Shown here: positions 24,099 to 33,799 of the stretch, piece after piece
Layout of the letters: each line of letters opens with the position of its first letter
Position numbering within the stretch: position 1 is the stretch's first letter
Origin: Silicimonas sp.
Lineage (GTDB): Bacteria > Pseudomonadota > Alphaproteobacteria > Rhodobacterales > Rhodobacteraceae
Direction of reading: 5' to 3'
NCBI GenBank assembly: GCA_022820365.1
Contig: JAJEFO010000079.1
Location: forward strand, 1 to 48,580
Length of the DNA stretch: 48,580 nucleotides
Position numbers and translations under genes: made by a program
Notes under the pieces: model-generated
What the model saw: the letters and a program-made list of their open reading frames with translations, nothing else
What the model was told of the DNA's origin: nothing
Databases searched by the model: none

Positions 24099-24851
24099 AT
24101 GGTTAAAAGGAAGCGAGGATTCCGGAAGAGCGTGCCGACGGATTCAACCAGCATCGAGACGGCGAACAAGGCCCTGCCCGACCGGGTCGATGAGGCGTAC
24201 ATCGTCGAGCGCATCTACAGCGCAGTCATGGAGCATCGGCTTCCGCCCGCGCAGAAGCTGAGCGAACTCAAGCTGTGCGAGGCCTTCGGCGTGGGACGCA
24301 TGCGTGTCAGGCGCGCGTTGCTGCTCTTGTCAGACCAGGGAATTGTGGAGCTGGAAGCAAATCGCGGCGCATTTGTTGCCAGTCCGAGCCCGAAGGAAGC
24401 GAACGAGGTCTTCGACGCACGCATGGTACTCGAGCCGGCAATCGCAAGGCGCGTCGCGATCGAGACCCCACCCGAATACCTGGCGATGCTGAGGCAGCAC
24501 ATTTCCCTGGAGGATGAGGCAAGGGAGTACAGCAGGGGCGCGGACCTCATTCGACTCTCCGGCGAATTTCACGTGAAGGTTGCCTTGGCATCCGGAAACC
24601 TCATCCTAAGGCGTGTCATTCGTGAGCTTGTGACCAGATCATCGCTGATAGTCGGCCTGTTCGGGGCGTCGAACCACATGGACTGTCCAGACGGCGAGCA
24701 CTCGGATTTGCTGTGCGCAATCGAGCGTGGCGATGCCGACACGACCGCCTCTCTCATGTTCGAGCACCTGAGGAAAATCAAGGACGGCCTCGATCTTGCA
24801 CCGCCCAGACCGAAAGAAGGCGATCTCAAGGACATTCTTGGTTTGAGGTAG
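24099..24851 (+). CDS. GntR family transcriptional regulator (FCD domain)
   Basis: This is a 250-residue regulator. The winged-helix domain spans about residues 30-100 (KLSELKLCEAFGVGRMRVRR is the recognition region). The C-terminal FCD all-helical ligand domain follows, with metal/ligand residues visible in DARMVLEPAIARR, SGEFHVKVA, and EHSDLLCAIERGD. Such proteins usually repress a divergent catabolic or transport operon and release it on binding a carboxylic acid ligand. The gene is divergent from the liv operon, with a 183-base gap that includes a TTGT-N2-ACAA site. The ATG at 24099 has no clear ribosome binding site. The N-terminal 25 residues are basic and lie before the helix-turn-helix. 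Confidence 0.88.
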   Translation: MVKRKRGFRKSVPTDSTSIETANKALPDRVDEAYIVERIYSAVMEHRLPPAQKLSELKLCEAFGVGRMRVRRALLLLSDQGIVELEANRGAFVASPSPKEANEVFDARMVLEPAIARRVAIETPPEYLAMLRQHISLEDEAREYSRGADLIRLSGEFHVKVALASGNLILRRVIRELVTRSSLIVGLFGASNHMDCPDGEHSDLLCAIERGDADTTASLMFEHLRKIKDGLDLAPPRPKEGDLKDILGLR

Positions 24852-25373
24852 CAACTGCCTGGTTCATCCTATTGTCTCGAGCCGGCCAAGCCGGAGATCA
24901 TCTGGCTGTGGGTGCGCTCGCGGCTCGCGCGCAAGTCCAAGAAGGACCGCATGCTGCTCGCGAGCCGGGCTTGGGGACCGCTGTGGCGCTATCATCCGCA
25001 GACATTCAACGTCGAATGCAGCCCGAGCGGTCACGACCCCGGGAAAACTGGAAATTGGTTCCAGGGTGCGAGAAAGGGAGAAATTCCGTCTTGCCTCGAT
25101 CGATCAGGCATGCGCCTGGATCGAGCATCGTCTGTGCTGAATGGCGGCCGGGTCCCGCAGAGTCTTCCGACGAGCCGTCGGCAATGTCATCGACACCATC
25201 GGCAGAAAGAACGTGCGCATTGCGTCAGGAACGCCGGACACTTTTCCAACTGAGCTGGATGTGCCTTGGATTGATTCACGTTTCCACGTTCATGCCGCCA
25301 AGGATGGAGTGACATGCGCGGCACGCGGAAACGGACGATCATGGACGCCGAGTCTGGGAGCGTGGCGATTTCG
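24852..25373. other. Unassigned stretch, possible gene remnant
   Basis: No intact gene found. A short plus-strand open stretch (about 24889-25035) reads EIIWLWVRSRLARKSKKDRM and WGPLWRYHPQTFNVECSP, which has protein-like composition but no family I recognise. Another frame at 25141-25383 (VGNVIDTIGRKNVRIASGTP) is also unplaced. Both could be broken pieces of one gene or chance. Confidence 0.4.
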
Positions 25374-26780
25374 TCAGCCTTGAAGGATGATCTTGCCGGG
25401 GTTCATGATGTTGTCGGGATCAAGGGACGCCTTGATGGCGCTCATGATCTCTGTGGCGACTCCCAGTTCGCTAGAGAGGGATGCGACCTTTCCTTGGCCA
25501 ATGCCGTGCTCACCGGTGACCGTGCCATCCAGTTCGATTGCGAGTTCGGCCAGCCAGGTAATGAAGTGCTCGCACTTCGCACGCTCTTCGTCGTTGTCCT
25601 TGTCGAAGAACACCGTGTTGTGGAAATTGCCGTCGCCGACATGACCGAGAATCGGCGAATGGAGTCCCAGCCTGCCAGCCTCTTTCTGCGACCGCTCCAC
25701 GGCTTCGGCGAGATTCGAGATCGGCACGCAGACATCCGTCGCGAACGTGTCCTTGCCGGGACGCGATGCAAGAAGCGCCCAATAGCCGTCATGGCGCGCC
25801 TGCCAGAGACGGGTGCGTTCCTCGAGACTCGAAGTCCATTCGAAACCCGTGCCGCCAAATTCGTCGGCGATCTCGCCGAAGGTCGTGGCTTGCGCAGCCA
25901 CTTCTGACTCCGTGCCGTGGAACTCGAGCAGCAGGAGCGGGTTCACCGGGAGATCAAGCTTGGAATATGCGTTGATTGCGGCCACGCAGTCTGCGTCCAG
26001 AAGCTCGATGCGCGCGACCGGCACGCCCATCTGGATAGTGGTGATGACCGCTTGGCAGGCGGCGTCGACTGACGGAAACGTGCAGCGCGCCGAAGACATG
26101 GCCTCGGGAATTCCGTGCAGCTTCAAGGTAAGCTCGGTGATGATGCCGAGCGTGCCTTCCGACCCGATGAGTAGCCTGGTCAGGTCATAGCCCGCGCTCG
26201 ACTTCCTCGCGCGACGCCCGGTCCGGATGATCTCGCCGGACGGCAGCACTGCTTCCAGGCTCAGCACGTTGTCGCGCATCGTCCCGTAGCGCACGGCATT
26301 CGTGCCCGATGCGCGGGTCGCCGCCATTCCGCCCAAGGATGCATCCGCTCCGGGGTCAATGGGAAAGAAGAGCCCGGTATCGCGCAACTCCTCGTTCAGG
26401 GTCTTGCGTGTGACCCCCGGCTGGATGACCGCATCGAGATCTTCCGCATGAACTTCGAGCACCTTGTTCATCTGGCTCACGTCGACGGAAATCCCGCCTG
26501 CCGGAGCATTGACATGGCCTTCAAGCGACGTGCCGGTTCCGTAGGCGATTACGGGCGCCTTGTGTGCGGCCGCCACGCTGACGATTTCTGCAACCTCCCC
26601 GGTGGATCTTGCGAAGATCACTGCGTCAGGCGGCTGGTTCTTGATCCAGGTGGTCGTGTGGCCGTGCTGCTCCCGGACCGACCGTCCGGTCTGAAGCCGC
26701 TCGCCGAAGCGCTGCTTCAACACGCCGATGGCTGTTTCGATGCCAGAATCGTTGCGGGGCAGGGTGGTAGCTTTTGCCAT
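25374..26780 (-). CDS. FAD-linked oxidase, D-lactate/glycolate dehydrogenase type
   Basis: This is a 468-residue flavoprotein. The PCMH-type FAD domain opens with PPDAVIFARSTGEVAEIVSV and contains AYGTGTSLEGHVNAPAGGIS. The catalytic C-terminal domain has LGHVGDGNFHNTVFF with the histidine used in alpha-hydroxy acid oxidation, and ends GEHGIGQGKVA and DPDNIMNPGKII. This fits the GlcD/LDHD group, which oxidises D-2-hydroxy acids in the cytoplasm or on the inner face of the membrane. The start is ATG 26780 (MAKATTLPRND); upstream in-frame sequence to 26975 is not family-like. It is a single-gene unit with a 405-base gap to clpP. Confidence 0.88.
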   Translation of the reverse strand: MAKATTLPRNDSGIETAIGVLKQRFGERLQTGRSVREQHGHTTTWIKNQPPDAVIFARSTGEVAEIVSVAAAHKAPVIAYGTGTSLEGHVNAPAGGISVDVSQMNKVLEVHAEDLDAVIQPGVTRKTLNEELRDTGLFFPIDPGADASLGGMAATRASGTNAVRYGTMRDNVLSLEAVLPSGEIIRTGRRARKSSAGYDLTRLLIGSEGTLGIITELTLKLHGIPEAMSSARCTFPSVDAACQAVITTIQMGVPVARIELLDADCVAAINAYSKLDLPVNPLLLLEFHGTESEVAAQATTFGEIADEFGGTGFEWTSSLEERTRLWQARHDGYWALLASRPGKDTFATDVCVPISNLAEAVERSQKEAGRLGLHSPILGHVGDGNFHNTVFFDKDNDEERAKCEHFITWLAELAIELDGTVTGEHGIGQGKVASLSSELGVATEIMSAIKASLDPDNIMNPGKIILQG

Positions 26781-27185
26781 GGCGGCAAATTGACGTCTGT
26801 CTGGCGCGAAGGCAAGCCGGATGAATGCCGCGCGAGACGGTGCATGCGGCGGGGCGAACGTGCCGCGAGGAGCCGGGCAGGGCGGCGGACGGTTGACACG
26901 GCATCGGCGTCGCGCGTTCCTGGTGTCCGGACGGACTGGATTTTTCCCAATGGCACGATGCAGGTCGGCGGCCATTTTGCCCCGCGTCCAAGTTCCGCGA
27001 GCGGCATCTTGAGGCGGCCTGGAGTCGCCGCCGGAAATATCCCGTCCACTGGCTCAGCGCTCTTGAAGCCCAAGACGGCGGCCACTAAGACACTGGAAGG
27101 CGGCGAGGCTGAGCAGCTCGCCGGCAAAGGCGGTCACGGCAAGTCAGCAACCCCTCCCTGAAGGGGTGTCCTGTGGGGTGGACAG
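26781..27185. other. Divergent upstream region of clpP
   Basis: This holds the promoters of clpP (plus) and the FAD-linked oxidase (minus); I could not name -35/-10 boxes with confidence. A hairpin ACCCCT (27150-27155) / AGGGGT (27162-27167) lies 18 bases ahead of the clpP start and may affect translation or be part of the leader. No gene supported. Confidence 0.45.
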
Positions 27186-27815
27186 ATGAAAGATCCTTTC
27201 GAAACATACATGAATCTGGTGCCGATGGTGGTCGAGCAGACCAGCCGGGGAGAACGCGCCTACGACATTTTCTCGCGCCTTCTGAAGGAGCGAATCGTTT
27301 TTGTGAACGGACCCGTCCACGACGGGCTGAGCCAGCTCGTGGTGGCACAGCTCCTGCACCTGGAGGCGGAGAATCCCTCCAAGGAAATCTCGCTGTACAT
27401 CAACAGTCCGGGCGGGGTCGTGACGGCCGGTCTCTCGATCTACGACACGATGCAGTACATTCGCCCCGGCATCGCGACGCTTGTCGTGGGGGAGGCGGCG
27501 TCAATGGGATCGCTTCTTCTCGCGGCGGGCGAGAAGGGCATGCGGATGGCGTTGCCCAATTCCTCGATCATGGTGCACCAGCCGTCCGGCGGATACCAAG
27601 GGCAGGCGACGGACATCATGATCCATGCTCGCCAGACCGAACGACTCAAGACGCAACTCAACGAGATATACGTCAAGCACACCGGACAATCCCTGAAAAA
27701 GGTCGAGGATGCGCTGGAACGGGACAATTTCATGACCCCTGAGGAGGCCAAGGACTGGGGTCTCATCGATGAGATCGCGGAGCGTCGCGAAGAGCCTGAT
27801 TCTGGAAAGAAGTGA
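27186..27815 (+). CDS. clpP: ATP-dependent Clp protease proteolytic subunit
   Basis: This is a 209-residue serine peptidase that forms the tetradecameric proteolytic chamber used with ClpX or ClpA. The catalytic triad is S106 (in [10 protein letters not shown]), H131 (in MVHQPSGG) and D180 (in LERDNF). The N-terminus, [20 protein letters not shown], matches the alphaproteobacterial type. The residue three before the serine-flanking motif is E103 where most family members have glutamine (GQAASMG), a small oddity next to the active site. clpX follows 113 bases downstream, the usual order. The start ATG 27186 follows a GGGGTGG stretch. Confidence 0.97.
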   Translation: MKDPFETYMNLVPMVVEQTSRGERAYDIFSRLLKERIVFVNGPVHDGLSQLVVAQLLHLEAENPSKEISLYINSPGGVVTAGLSIYDTMQYIRPGIATLVVGEAASMGSLLLAAGEKGMRMALPNSSIMVHQPSGGYQGQATDIMIHARQTERLKTQLNEIYVKHTGQSLKKVEDALERDNFMTPEEAKDWGLIDEIAERREEPDSGKK

Positions 27816-27928
27816 CGCTGCTGGCGGCCTCGAATTTTGCGTTGTGCACCTTTGCGCACTCACCTAGGGTCCGGCACATGGGAACGTGTCCTATCGAGCA
27901 ACGCGGCACGCCGAAAAAGGGTTAGGTC

Positions 27929-29188
<1,260 letters not shown>

Positions 29189-29197
29189 TCCCCGCAC

Positions 29198-29229
29198 CCG
29201 GCGCTGGCGCATTCGTGATTGCGCGCCGG
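29198..29229 (+). terminator. Possible hairpin after clpX
   Basis: CCGGCGC at 29198-29204 can pair with GCGCCGG at 29223-29229, with a shorter GCGCA/TGCGC alternative inside. It follows the clpX stop by ten bases. There is no T run, so the terminator call is weak. Confidence 0.35.
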
Positions 29230-29441
29230 CAAGGAGGTCGCTGGACGCAAGTCGAACTCCGTGGCATCCTAACGTAAGCCAAGAAGAAGCTTCCTGACGT
29301 CGGAATGCCGACCAAATTCCACGGCAGGGGAGTCTTCCGGCCGCTTGAAAGCCATGAAGGAAGGCCCGATCTAATGCCAAGGCAGCACGACGATGTCCCC
29401 GCGTATCTGTTGACGCTCAGGAAAGAACGAGGAGCTTCGAC

Positions 29442-29864
29442 ATGCCGATGACACGCAGGGACGTGATAGTGCTCGCGACAGGAAGCGTCGCAGCCTATGG
29501 GCTGAATGCCGTTCCGGCCAGGGCCAGCGCGGCGGATGATGCCATCGCGGCGTTCACCGGTGGCGCGGAGTTTGCCGACGGAGGCGTCGTTCTCGACATT
29601 CCGGAAATCGCCGAGAACGGCAATGCAGTGCCGATCAGCATTTCCGCCGATGGTGCCGTGGCGATCATGGTCTTTGCCACGGGAAATCCGTTGCCCGGCG
29701 TGGCCAAGTTCAGCTTCGGCCCGCTCGCGGCTTCGTCCTTCGGCTCGACCCGGATCCGTCTTGCACGGAGCCAGGACGTGATTGCGGTTGCAAAAATGGA
29801 AGACGGGACATTTCGCAAGACCAGCAGGTCCGTGAAGGTCACCATCGGTGGCTGTGGCGGTTGA
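29442..29864 (+). CDS. soxY: Thiosulfate-oxidation carrier protein SoxY
   Basis: This is a 140-residue periplasmic protein. The N-terminus carries a Tat-type signal (MPMTRRDVIVLATGSVAAYG), with cleavage near ARASAADD. The C-terminus ends VTIGGCGG; the cysteine on this swinging arm carries sulfur intermediates. SoxY binds SoxZ. The start follows GAGGAGC. soxZ starts 12 bases after its stop. The adjoining genes are a diheme cytochrome and FccB, not the usual soxAXBCD set, so it may receive sulfur from flavocytochrome-dependent sulfide oxidation. Confidence 0.95.
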   Translation: MPMTRRDVIVLATGSVAAYGLNAVPARASAADDAIAAFTGGAEFADGGVVLDIPEIAENGNAVPISISADGAVAIMVFATGNPLPGVAKFSFGPLAASSFGSTRIRLARSQDVIAVAKMEDGTFRKTSRSVKVTIGGCGG

Positions 29865-29876
29865 GGAGGACGAGAC

Positions 29877-30206
29877 ATGGCAACAGGAGTCCAGCCCCGC
29901 GTCAAGCTTCCTAAGACGGCCTCCGCCGGTGACACGATCACGATCAGGACGCTGATCAACCACAAGATGGAATCCGGCCAGCGCAAGGACAGCGACGGCA
30001 ACATTGTGCCACGGTCGATCATCAACCGGTTCACCGCGGAATTTAATGGCCATTCAGTGATCGACGTGCAGATGGAACCTGCGATTTCGAGCAATCCGTA
30101 CTTTCAGTTCGAGTCCACGGTGCCGGAATCGGGCGAATTTGTCTTCACGTGGTACGACGATGACGGAGACGTCTATACCCTGTCGAGGCGGATCGAGGTC
30201 GGTTGA
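29877..30206 (+). CDS. soxZ: Thiosulfate-oxidation carrier protein SoxZ
   Basis: This is a 109-residue partner of SoxY with an immunoglobulin-like fold. It reads MATGVQPRVKLPKTASAGDT, IRTLINHKMESGQRKDSDGN and SEFVFTWYDDDGDVYTLSRR-like segments, as expected of SoxZ. There is no signal peptide; SoxZ is carried out with SoxY. It is followed by 129 bases before the cytochrome gene. Length and order (soxY-soxZ) are the usual ones. Confidence 0.95.
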   Translation: MATGVQPRVKLPKTASAGDTITIRTLINHKMESGQRKDSDGNIVPRSIINRFTAEFNGHSVIDVQMEPAISSNPYFQFESTVPESGEFVFTWYDDDGDVYTLSRRIEVG

Positions 30207-30335
30207 CGGGCACATGTCTTCGCCGTGCACGTCTAGCGACAATCCCCAGGCTACGGGAAGTGCGTCGCGTGAATGCGACCCGCCGCGGAAACGGCACCCG
30301 GTCTTGGTCCGCGAGCGAGCGCAGAGGCGGGGAAA

Positions 30336-31229
30336 GTGTTGAGGTTTTTTGGCGTCTTCATTCCGTCGATTGGGGCCGTCGCGGTCGTGCTCCTTTCGGC
30401 ATACGTGTTTGCCAATCGGCTCGTCGAGAAGGCGCCTGAACCTGCCGCAGCGTACATGTCCGGTCCAACGGCCGTGCAGCAGGAAGTTGCCCCCAAGGAG
30501 GTCACGGAGAGCATCGGCGATGCCGACGTCGCGGCGAACGAGGCCGCCGAACCGCCATCCGGAATTGAGGAAGCCACGACGACCTCGCCGGTTTCCGAAC
30601 GCGTTGCCGCTGGAGAAAAGGCATTCAGGAAATGCAGGGCCTGCCATCAGGTTGGCGAAGATGCAAAGAACCGCGCCGGGCCGACCTTGAACGGAGTTGT
30701 CGGCCGCGTCGCGGCAAGCGTGGATGGCTTCAACTACTCAAAGGCAATGAAGGCGGCGGGCATGCGCGGCCTCATCTGGAACGACGAGGAACTTGCCGGA
30801 TATCTCGCAAAGCCGCGCGTGTACCTGAGAGGCACCAAGATGTCCTTTGCCGGACTCAAGTCGGAGGACGAAATCGCCGCCACCATTGCGTACCTCAAGA
30901 CGTTCTCGGAATCTCCCGTCGGCGCCGGAGACGGCGACGCTTCCGCGGCTGCCCCCGAAGTCGCGCTCGATTCTTCGGTGCTCGACATTGAGGGTGATCC
31001 GGAGTACGGCGAATACCTGTCATCCGAGTGCACGACCTGCCATCAGGCGGATGGAGATGACGAAGGCATTCCATCCATCGTGCGTTGGGCGGAAGACAGG
31101 TTCGTGACGGTTATGCATGCCTACAAGCTTGGCGTACGCGAACATCCCGTCATGAACATGGTTGCCGGACGCCTTGGCAACGAGGAAATCGCGGCTTTGG
31201 CCGCCTACTTTGCGGCTCTCGAAGACTGA
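30336..31229 (+). CDS. Membrane-anchored diheme c-type cytochrome (cytochrome c2-like plus FccA/SoxE-like)
   Basis: This is a 297-residue protein. An N-terminal membrane segment (VFIPSIGAVAVVLLSAYVFA) anchors it, then an alanine-proline-rich linker leads to two heme c domains. The first (CRACH at about 100-104) is a class I cytochrome c2-type domain with GPTLNGVVGR and the likely axial methionine in GTKMSFAGLK. The second (CTTCH at about 232-236) is like the small cytochrome subunit of flavocytochrome c (FccA/SoxE). The start is GTG 30336, with GCGGGGA just ahead. It would accept electrons from FccB, and the fused c2 domain could pass them to the respiratory chain. The two-domain fusion is the unusual part. 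Confidence 0.85.
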   Translation: MLRFFGVFIPSIGAVAVVLLSAYVFANRLVEKAPEPAAAYMSGPTAVQQEVAPKEVTESIGDADVAANEAAEPPSGIEEATTTSPVSERVAAGEKAFRKCRACHQVGEDAKNRAGPTLNGVVGRVAASVDGFNYSKAMKAAGMRGLIWNDEELAGYLAKPRVYLRGTKMSFAGLKSEDEIAATIAYLKTFSESPVGAGDGDASAAAPEVALDSSVLDIEGDPEYGEYLSSECTTCHQADGDDEGIPSIVRWAEDRFVTVMHAYKLGVREHPVMNMVAGRLGNEEIAALAAYFAALED

Positions 31230-31248
31230 CAATTTCAAGGAGGGAAAC

Positions 31249-32517
31249 ATGTCACTGAACAGAAGATCGTTTCTGGCAAGCTCGGCAGGGGCCACCGCCA
31301 CGCTTGCCGCACCCGCCGTATGGGGCGCTTCACACGGGCGACCACGCGTCGTCGTGATTGGCGGCGGCGCGGGCGGCGCGACCGCTGCGCGCTATGTCGC
31401 CAAGGACAGTGACGGCGCGATCGACGTTGCGCTCGTCGAGCCGACGCGGACCTACTACACCTGCTTCTTTTCGAATCTCTACCTGGGAGGCTTCAAGGAA
31501 GTCTCGGACATCGGTCACAGCTACGGCACGCTTGCGAGCGCTCATGGAGTCAACGTGGTGCATGACTGGGCCGTGGGTGTTGACCGCAGCGCGAAGACGG
31601 TGACGCTCGCCGGCGGCGCAACGCTCGACTATGACAAGTTGATCCTCTCTCCAGGCATTGATTTCGTCGATGGCTCGGTGCCGGGATGGGATGTATCGGC
31701 CCAGAACAAGATGCCGCATGCTTACAAGGCCGGTTCGCAGACCGAGCTCCTCAAGGCTCAGCTCATGGGGATGAAGGAGGGCGGACTCTTCATTATGGTG
31801 GCGCCGCCGAACCCCTATCGCTGTCCGCCGGGGCCCTACGAGCGCGTTTCCATGGTCGCGCACCTGTTGAAGAACAACAATCCGACGGCAAAGATCCTGA
31901 TCGCCGATCCAAAGGAGAAGTTCTCCAAGCAGGCGCTGTTCGAGGAAGGCTGGGAGAAGCACTACGGCGGCATGATCAGCCGCCTCGGTCCGGACTTCGG
32001 GGGCGGGAACATTTCCGTCGATCCTGAGGCAATGACCGTGGACATTGACGGTCAGGTCGAGAGTGCCGACGTGGTCAACGTCATTCCTGCCATGAAGGCA
32101 GGGCGGATCGCGGAAGTCGCTGGCGTGACGGACGGCAACTGGGCTCCGGTCAACGCGGTCGACATGTCAAGCAAGGCGGATCCGGACGTTCACGTTCTGG
32201 GCGACGCGAGCCAGCAGGGCGACATGCCCAAGTCGGGCTTCTCGGCAAACAGCCAGGCCAAGGTTTGCGCCAATGCCGTTCGAGGCGCCCTGACCGGTTC
32301 GAGGGTGTTCCCGGCCAGGTTCTCGAACACGTGCTGGTCCCTTATTGCAAGCAATGACGGCGTGAAGGTCGGCGCCACGTACGAGGCGACGCCGGAAAAG
32401 ATCGCCAAGGTCGACGGATTCATCAGCCAGACGGGCGAGGATGCTGCTCTCCGGAAGGCGACATACGAGGAGTCCGAAGGCTGGTATGCGGGCATTGCAG
32501 CCGACATTTTCGGCTGA
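31249..32517 (+). CDS. fccB: Flavocytochrome c sulfide dehydrogenase, flavoprotein subunit
   Basis: This is a 422-residue periplasmic FAD protein. A Tat signal (MSLNRRSFLASSAGATATLA) is followed by the FAD motif VVVIGGGAGGATAARYVA. C72 in YYTCFFSNLYLGG matches the cysteine that binds FAD covalently. C192 in PYRCPPGPYER and C362 in SNTCWSL match the redox-active pair. It oxidises sulfide to sulfur or polysulfide and donates electrons to the cytochrome encoded upstream. The start follows AAGGAGGG. It is last in a plus-strand set soxY-soxZ-cytochrome-fccB, spaced 19 bases from the cytochrome stop. Confidence 0.93.
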   Translation: MSLNRRSFLASSAGATATLAAPAVWGASHGRPRVVVIGGGAGGATAARYVAKDSDGAIDVALVEPTRTYYTCFFSNLYLGGFKEVSDIGHSYGTLASAHGVNVVHDWAVGVDRSAKTVTLAGGATLDYDKLILSPGIDFVDGSVPGWDVSAQNKMPHAYKAGSQTELLKAQLMGMKEGGLFIMVAPPNPYRCPPGPYERVSMVAHLLKNNNPTAKILIADPKEKFSKQALFEEGWEKHYGGMISRLGPDFGGGNISVDPEAMTVDIDGQVESADVVNVIPAMKAGRIAEVAGVTDGNWAPVNAVDMSSKADPDVHVLGDASQQGDMPKSGFSANSQAKVCANAVRGALTGSRVFPARFSNTCWSLIASNDGVKVGATYEATPEKIAKVDGFISQTGEDAALRKATYEESEGWYAGIAADIFG

Positions 32518-32635
32518 CCTGAGGCCAGTCTTGCGTGCCGCATCGACTGTCCCCGGGGGACGACTTTTCCGGGGGCATCGAGCTCCATGAGGCATTCGAT
32601 GCGATGAACCGTGCGTACGGCTTCGAGACCTGCCG

Positions 32636-33799
32636 TCAGACGAGGTCTCGAGCCGCAAGATTGCGCATGAGATCAGCCAGCCCGAAGTCCCACGGAGGAC
32701 ATTCGGTCGAGAGCCGCACCGTGTTGTGCAAGACGCCAAGTCCCTTGGAGGAGATCGTGACCCGGTCGCCCAGCTTGTGCGTGAATCCCTGGCCGGGTTC
32801 GTCCCGGTCCTCGATGGGCGCGAACAGGGTGCCGAGGAAGAGCACGAACCCGTCCGGATACTGGTGATGCCGCCCGATGACCTGCGCGATGAGATCAAGG
32901 GGATCCCGGCTGATTTCAGACATGAGGCTCCGGCCTTCTAGCACGAACCCGTCCTCGCCCTCGACCCGCAGGTTCAGCTCGGCACTGCGCACGTCATCCA
33001 TGGAATAGGTCTTGTCGAACAGGCGGATCATGGGGCCAATGGCGCAACTCGCGTTGTTGTCCTTGGCCATGGGAAGCAGGAGAGCTGACCGGCCCTCGAT
33101 ATCCCGTAAGTTGACGTCGTTGCCAAGCGTTGCGCCGTGGCATCTTCCATTCGAATTGACGGCCAGAACAATCTCCGGCTCCGGGTTGTTCCAGGTCGAC
33201 ACGGGGTGGAGACCGATTTCAGCGCATGCGCCGACTGATGACAGGGGCTGTGCTTTCGAGAACACTTCCGCATCTGGCCCGATTCCGACCTCGAGGTATT
33301 GCGACCAGAGGCCCTCCGCGATCAGCTCTTGCTTCACCTGCGCCGCCATTTCCGAGCCTGCCACGATCTCGTTGAGCGTGTTGCCGACGATCTTGCGCAC
33401 GCGACTGCGTACCGCCTCCGCCTTGGCCGGATCACCGGCGGCCTGTTCCTCGATCACGCGCTCAACCATGGACCGGGCAAAGGTCACGCCACAGGCCTTG
33501 ACCGCCTGAAGGTCGCAAGGAGCCAGCCAGGACAGCCTGTCTTTCCTTTCCGATGCGCCGCACACGGCATCAAGAGAGCCGGTGACTTCGCCCTCCGAGC
33601 CGCGCACATGGGCCACAGGGTCGTCCATCTCCAGCACGTCCCTGACGGTTGGCGCGTTCCGCGATGTGATGTCAGCCAGGATGCCGTTCCGCAGCGTCAC
33701 GACAGACGGGCCAATTCCCGGTCGCCACACGCGCCCGACCCAAGTGCCGGACATCTCTTCGTCTGAGAGCAAATTCACCGCTTTCTTGCCTTTCGCCAT
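32636..33799 (-). CDS. Fumarylacetoacetate hydrolase family protein, probable 2-keto-3-deoxy sugar-acid dehydratase
   Basis: This 387-residue protein has an N-terminal domain (GTWVGRVWRPGIGPSVV) and a C-terminal FAH catalytic domain. The metal-site acidic residues are suggested by GIGPDAEVFSKAQPLSS, NNPEPEIVLAV and GNDVNLRDIEG. The two-part layout and length resemble the XylX-type dehydratases that act on 2-keto-3-deoxypentonates. The gene order with an RraA-like and an IlvD/Edd protein fits aldonic-acid breakdown. The ATG at 33799 overlaps the RraA-like gene end by 25 bases. It is the last gene of the minus-strand set. The exact sugar acid is not known. Confidence 0.85.
   Translation of the reverse strand: MAKGKKAVNLLSDEEMSGTWVGRVWRPGIGPSVVTLRNGILADITSRNAPTVRDVLEMDDPVAHVRGSEGEVTGSLDAVCGASERKDRLSWLAPCDLQAVKACGVTFARSMVERVIEEQAAGDPAKAEAVRSRVRKIVGNTLNEIVAGSEMAAQVKQELIAEGLWSQYLEVGIGPDAEVFSKAQPLSSVGACAEIGLHPVSTWNNPEPEIVLAVNSNGRCHGATLGNDVNLRDIEGRSALLLPMAKDNNASCAIGPMIRLFDKTYSMDDVRSAELNLRVEGEDGFVLEGRSLMSEISRDPLDLIAQVIGRHHQYPDGFVLFLGTLFAPIEDRDEPGQGFTHKLGDRVTISSKGLGVLHNTVRLSTECPPWDFGLADLMRNLAARDLV

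Noticed and set aside
32549-32561. Palindrome GTCCCCGGGGGAC after fccB
   Set aside because: It is too tight to form a useful loop and the T run behind it is short, so it was not called a terminator.
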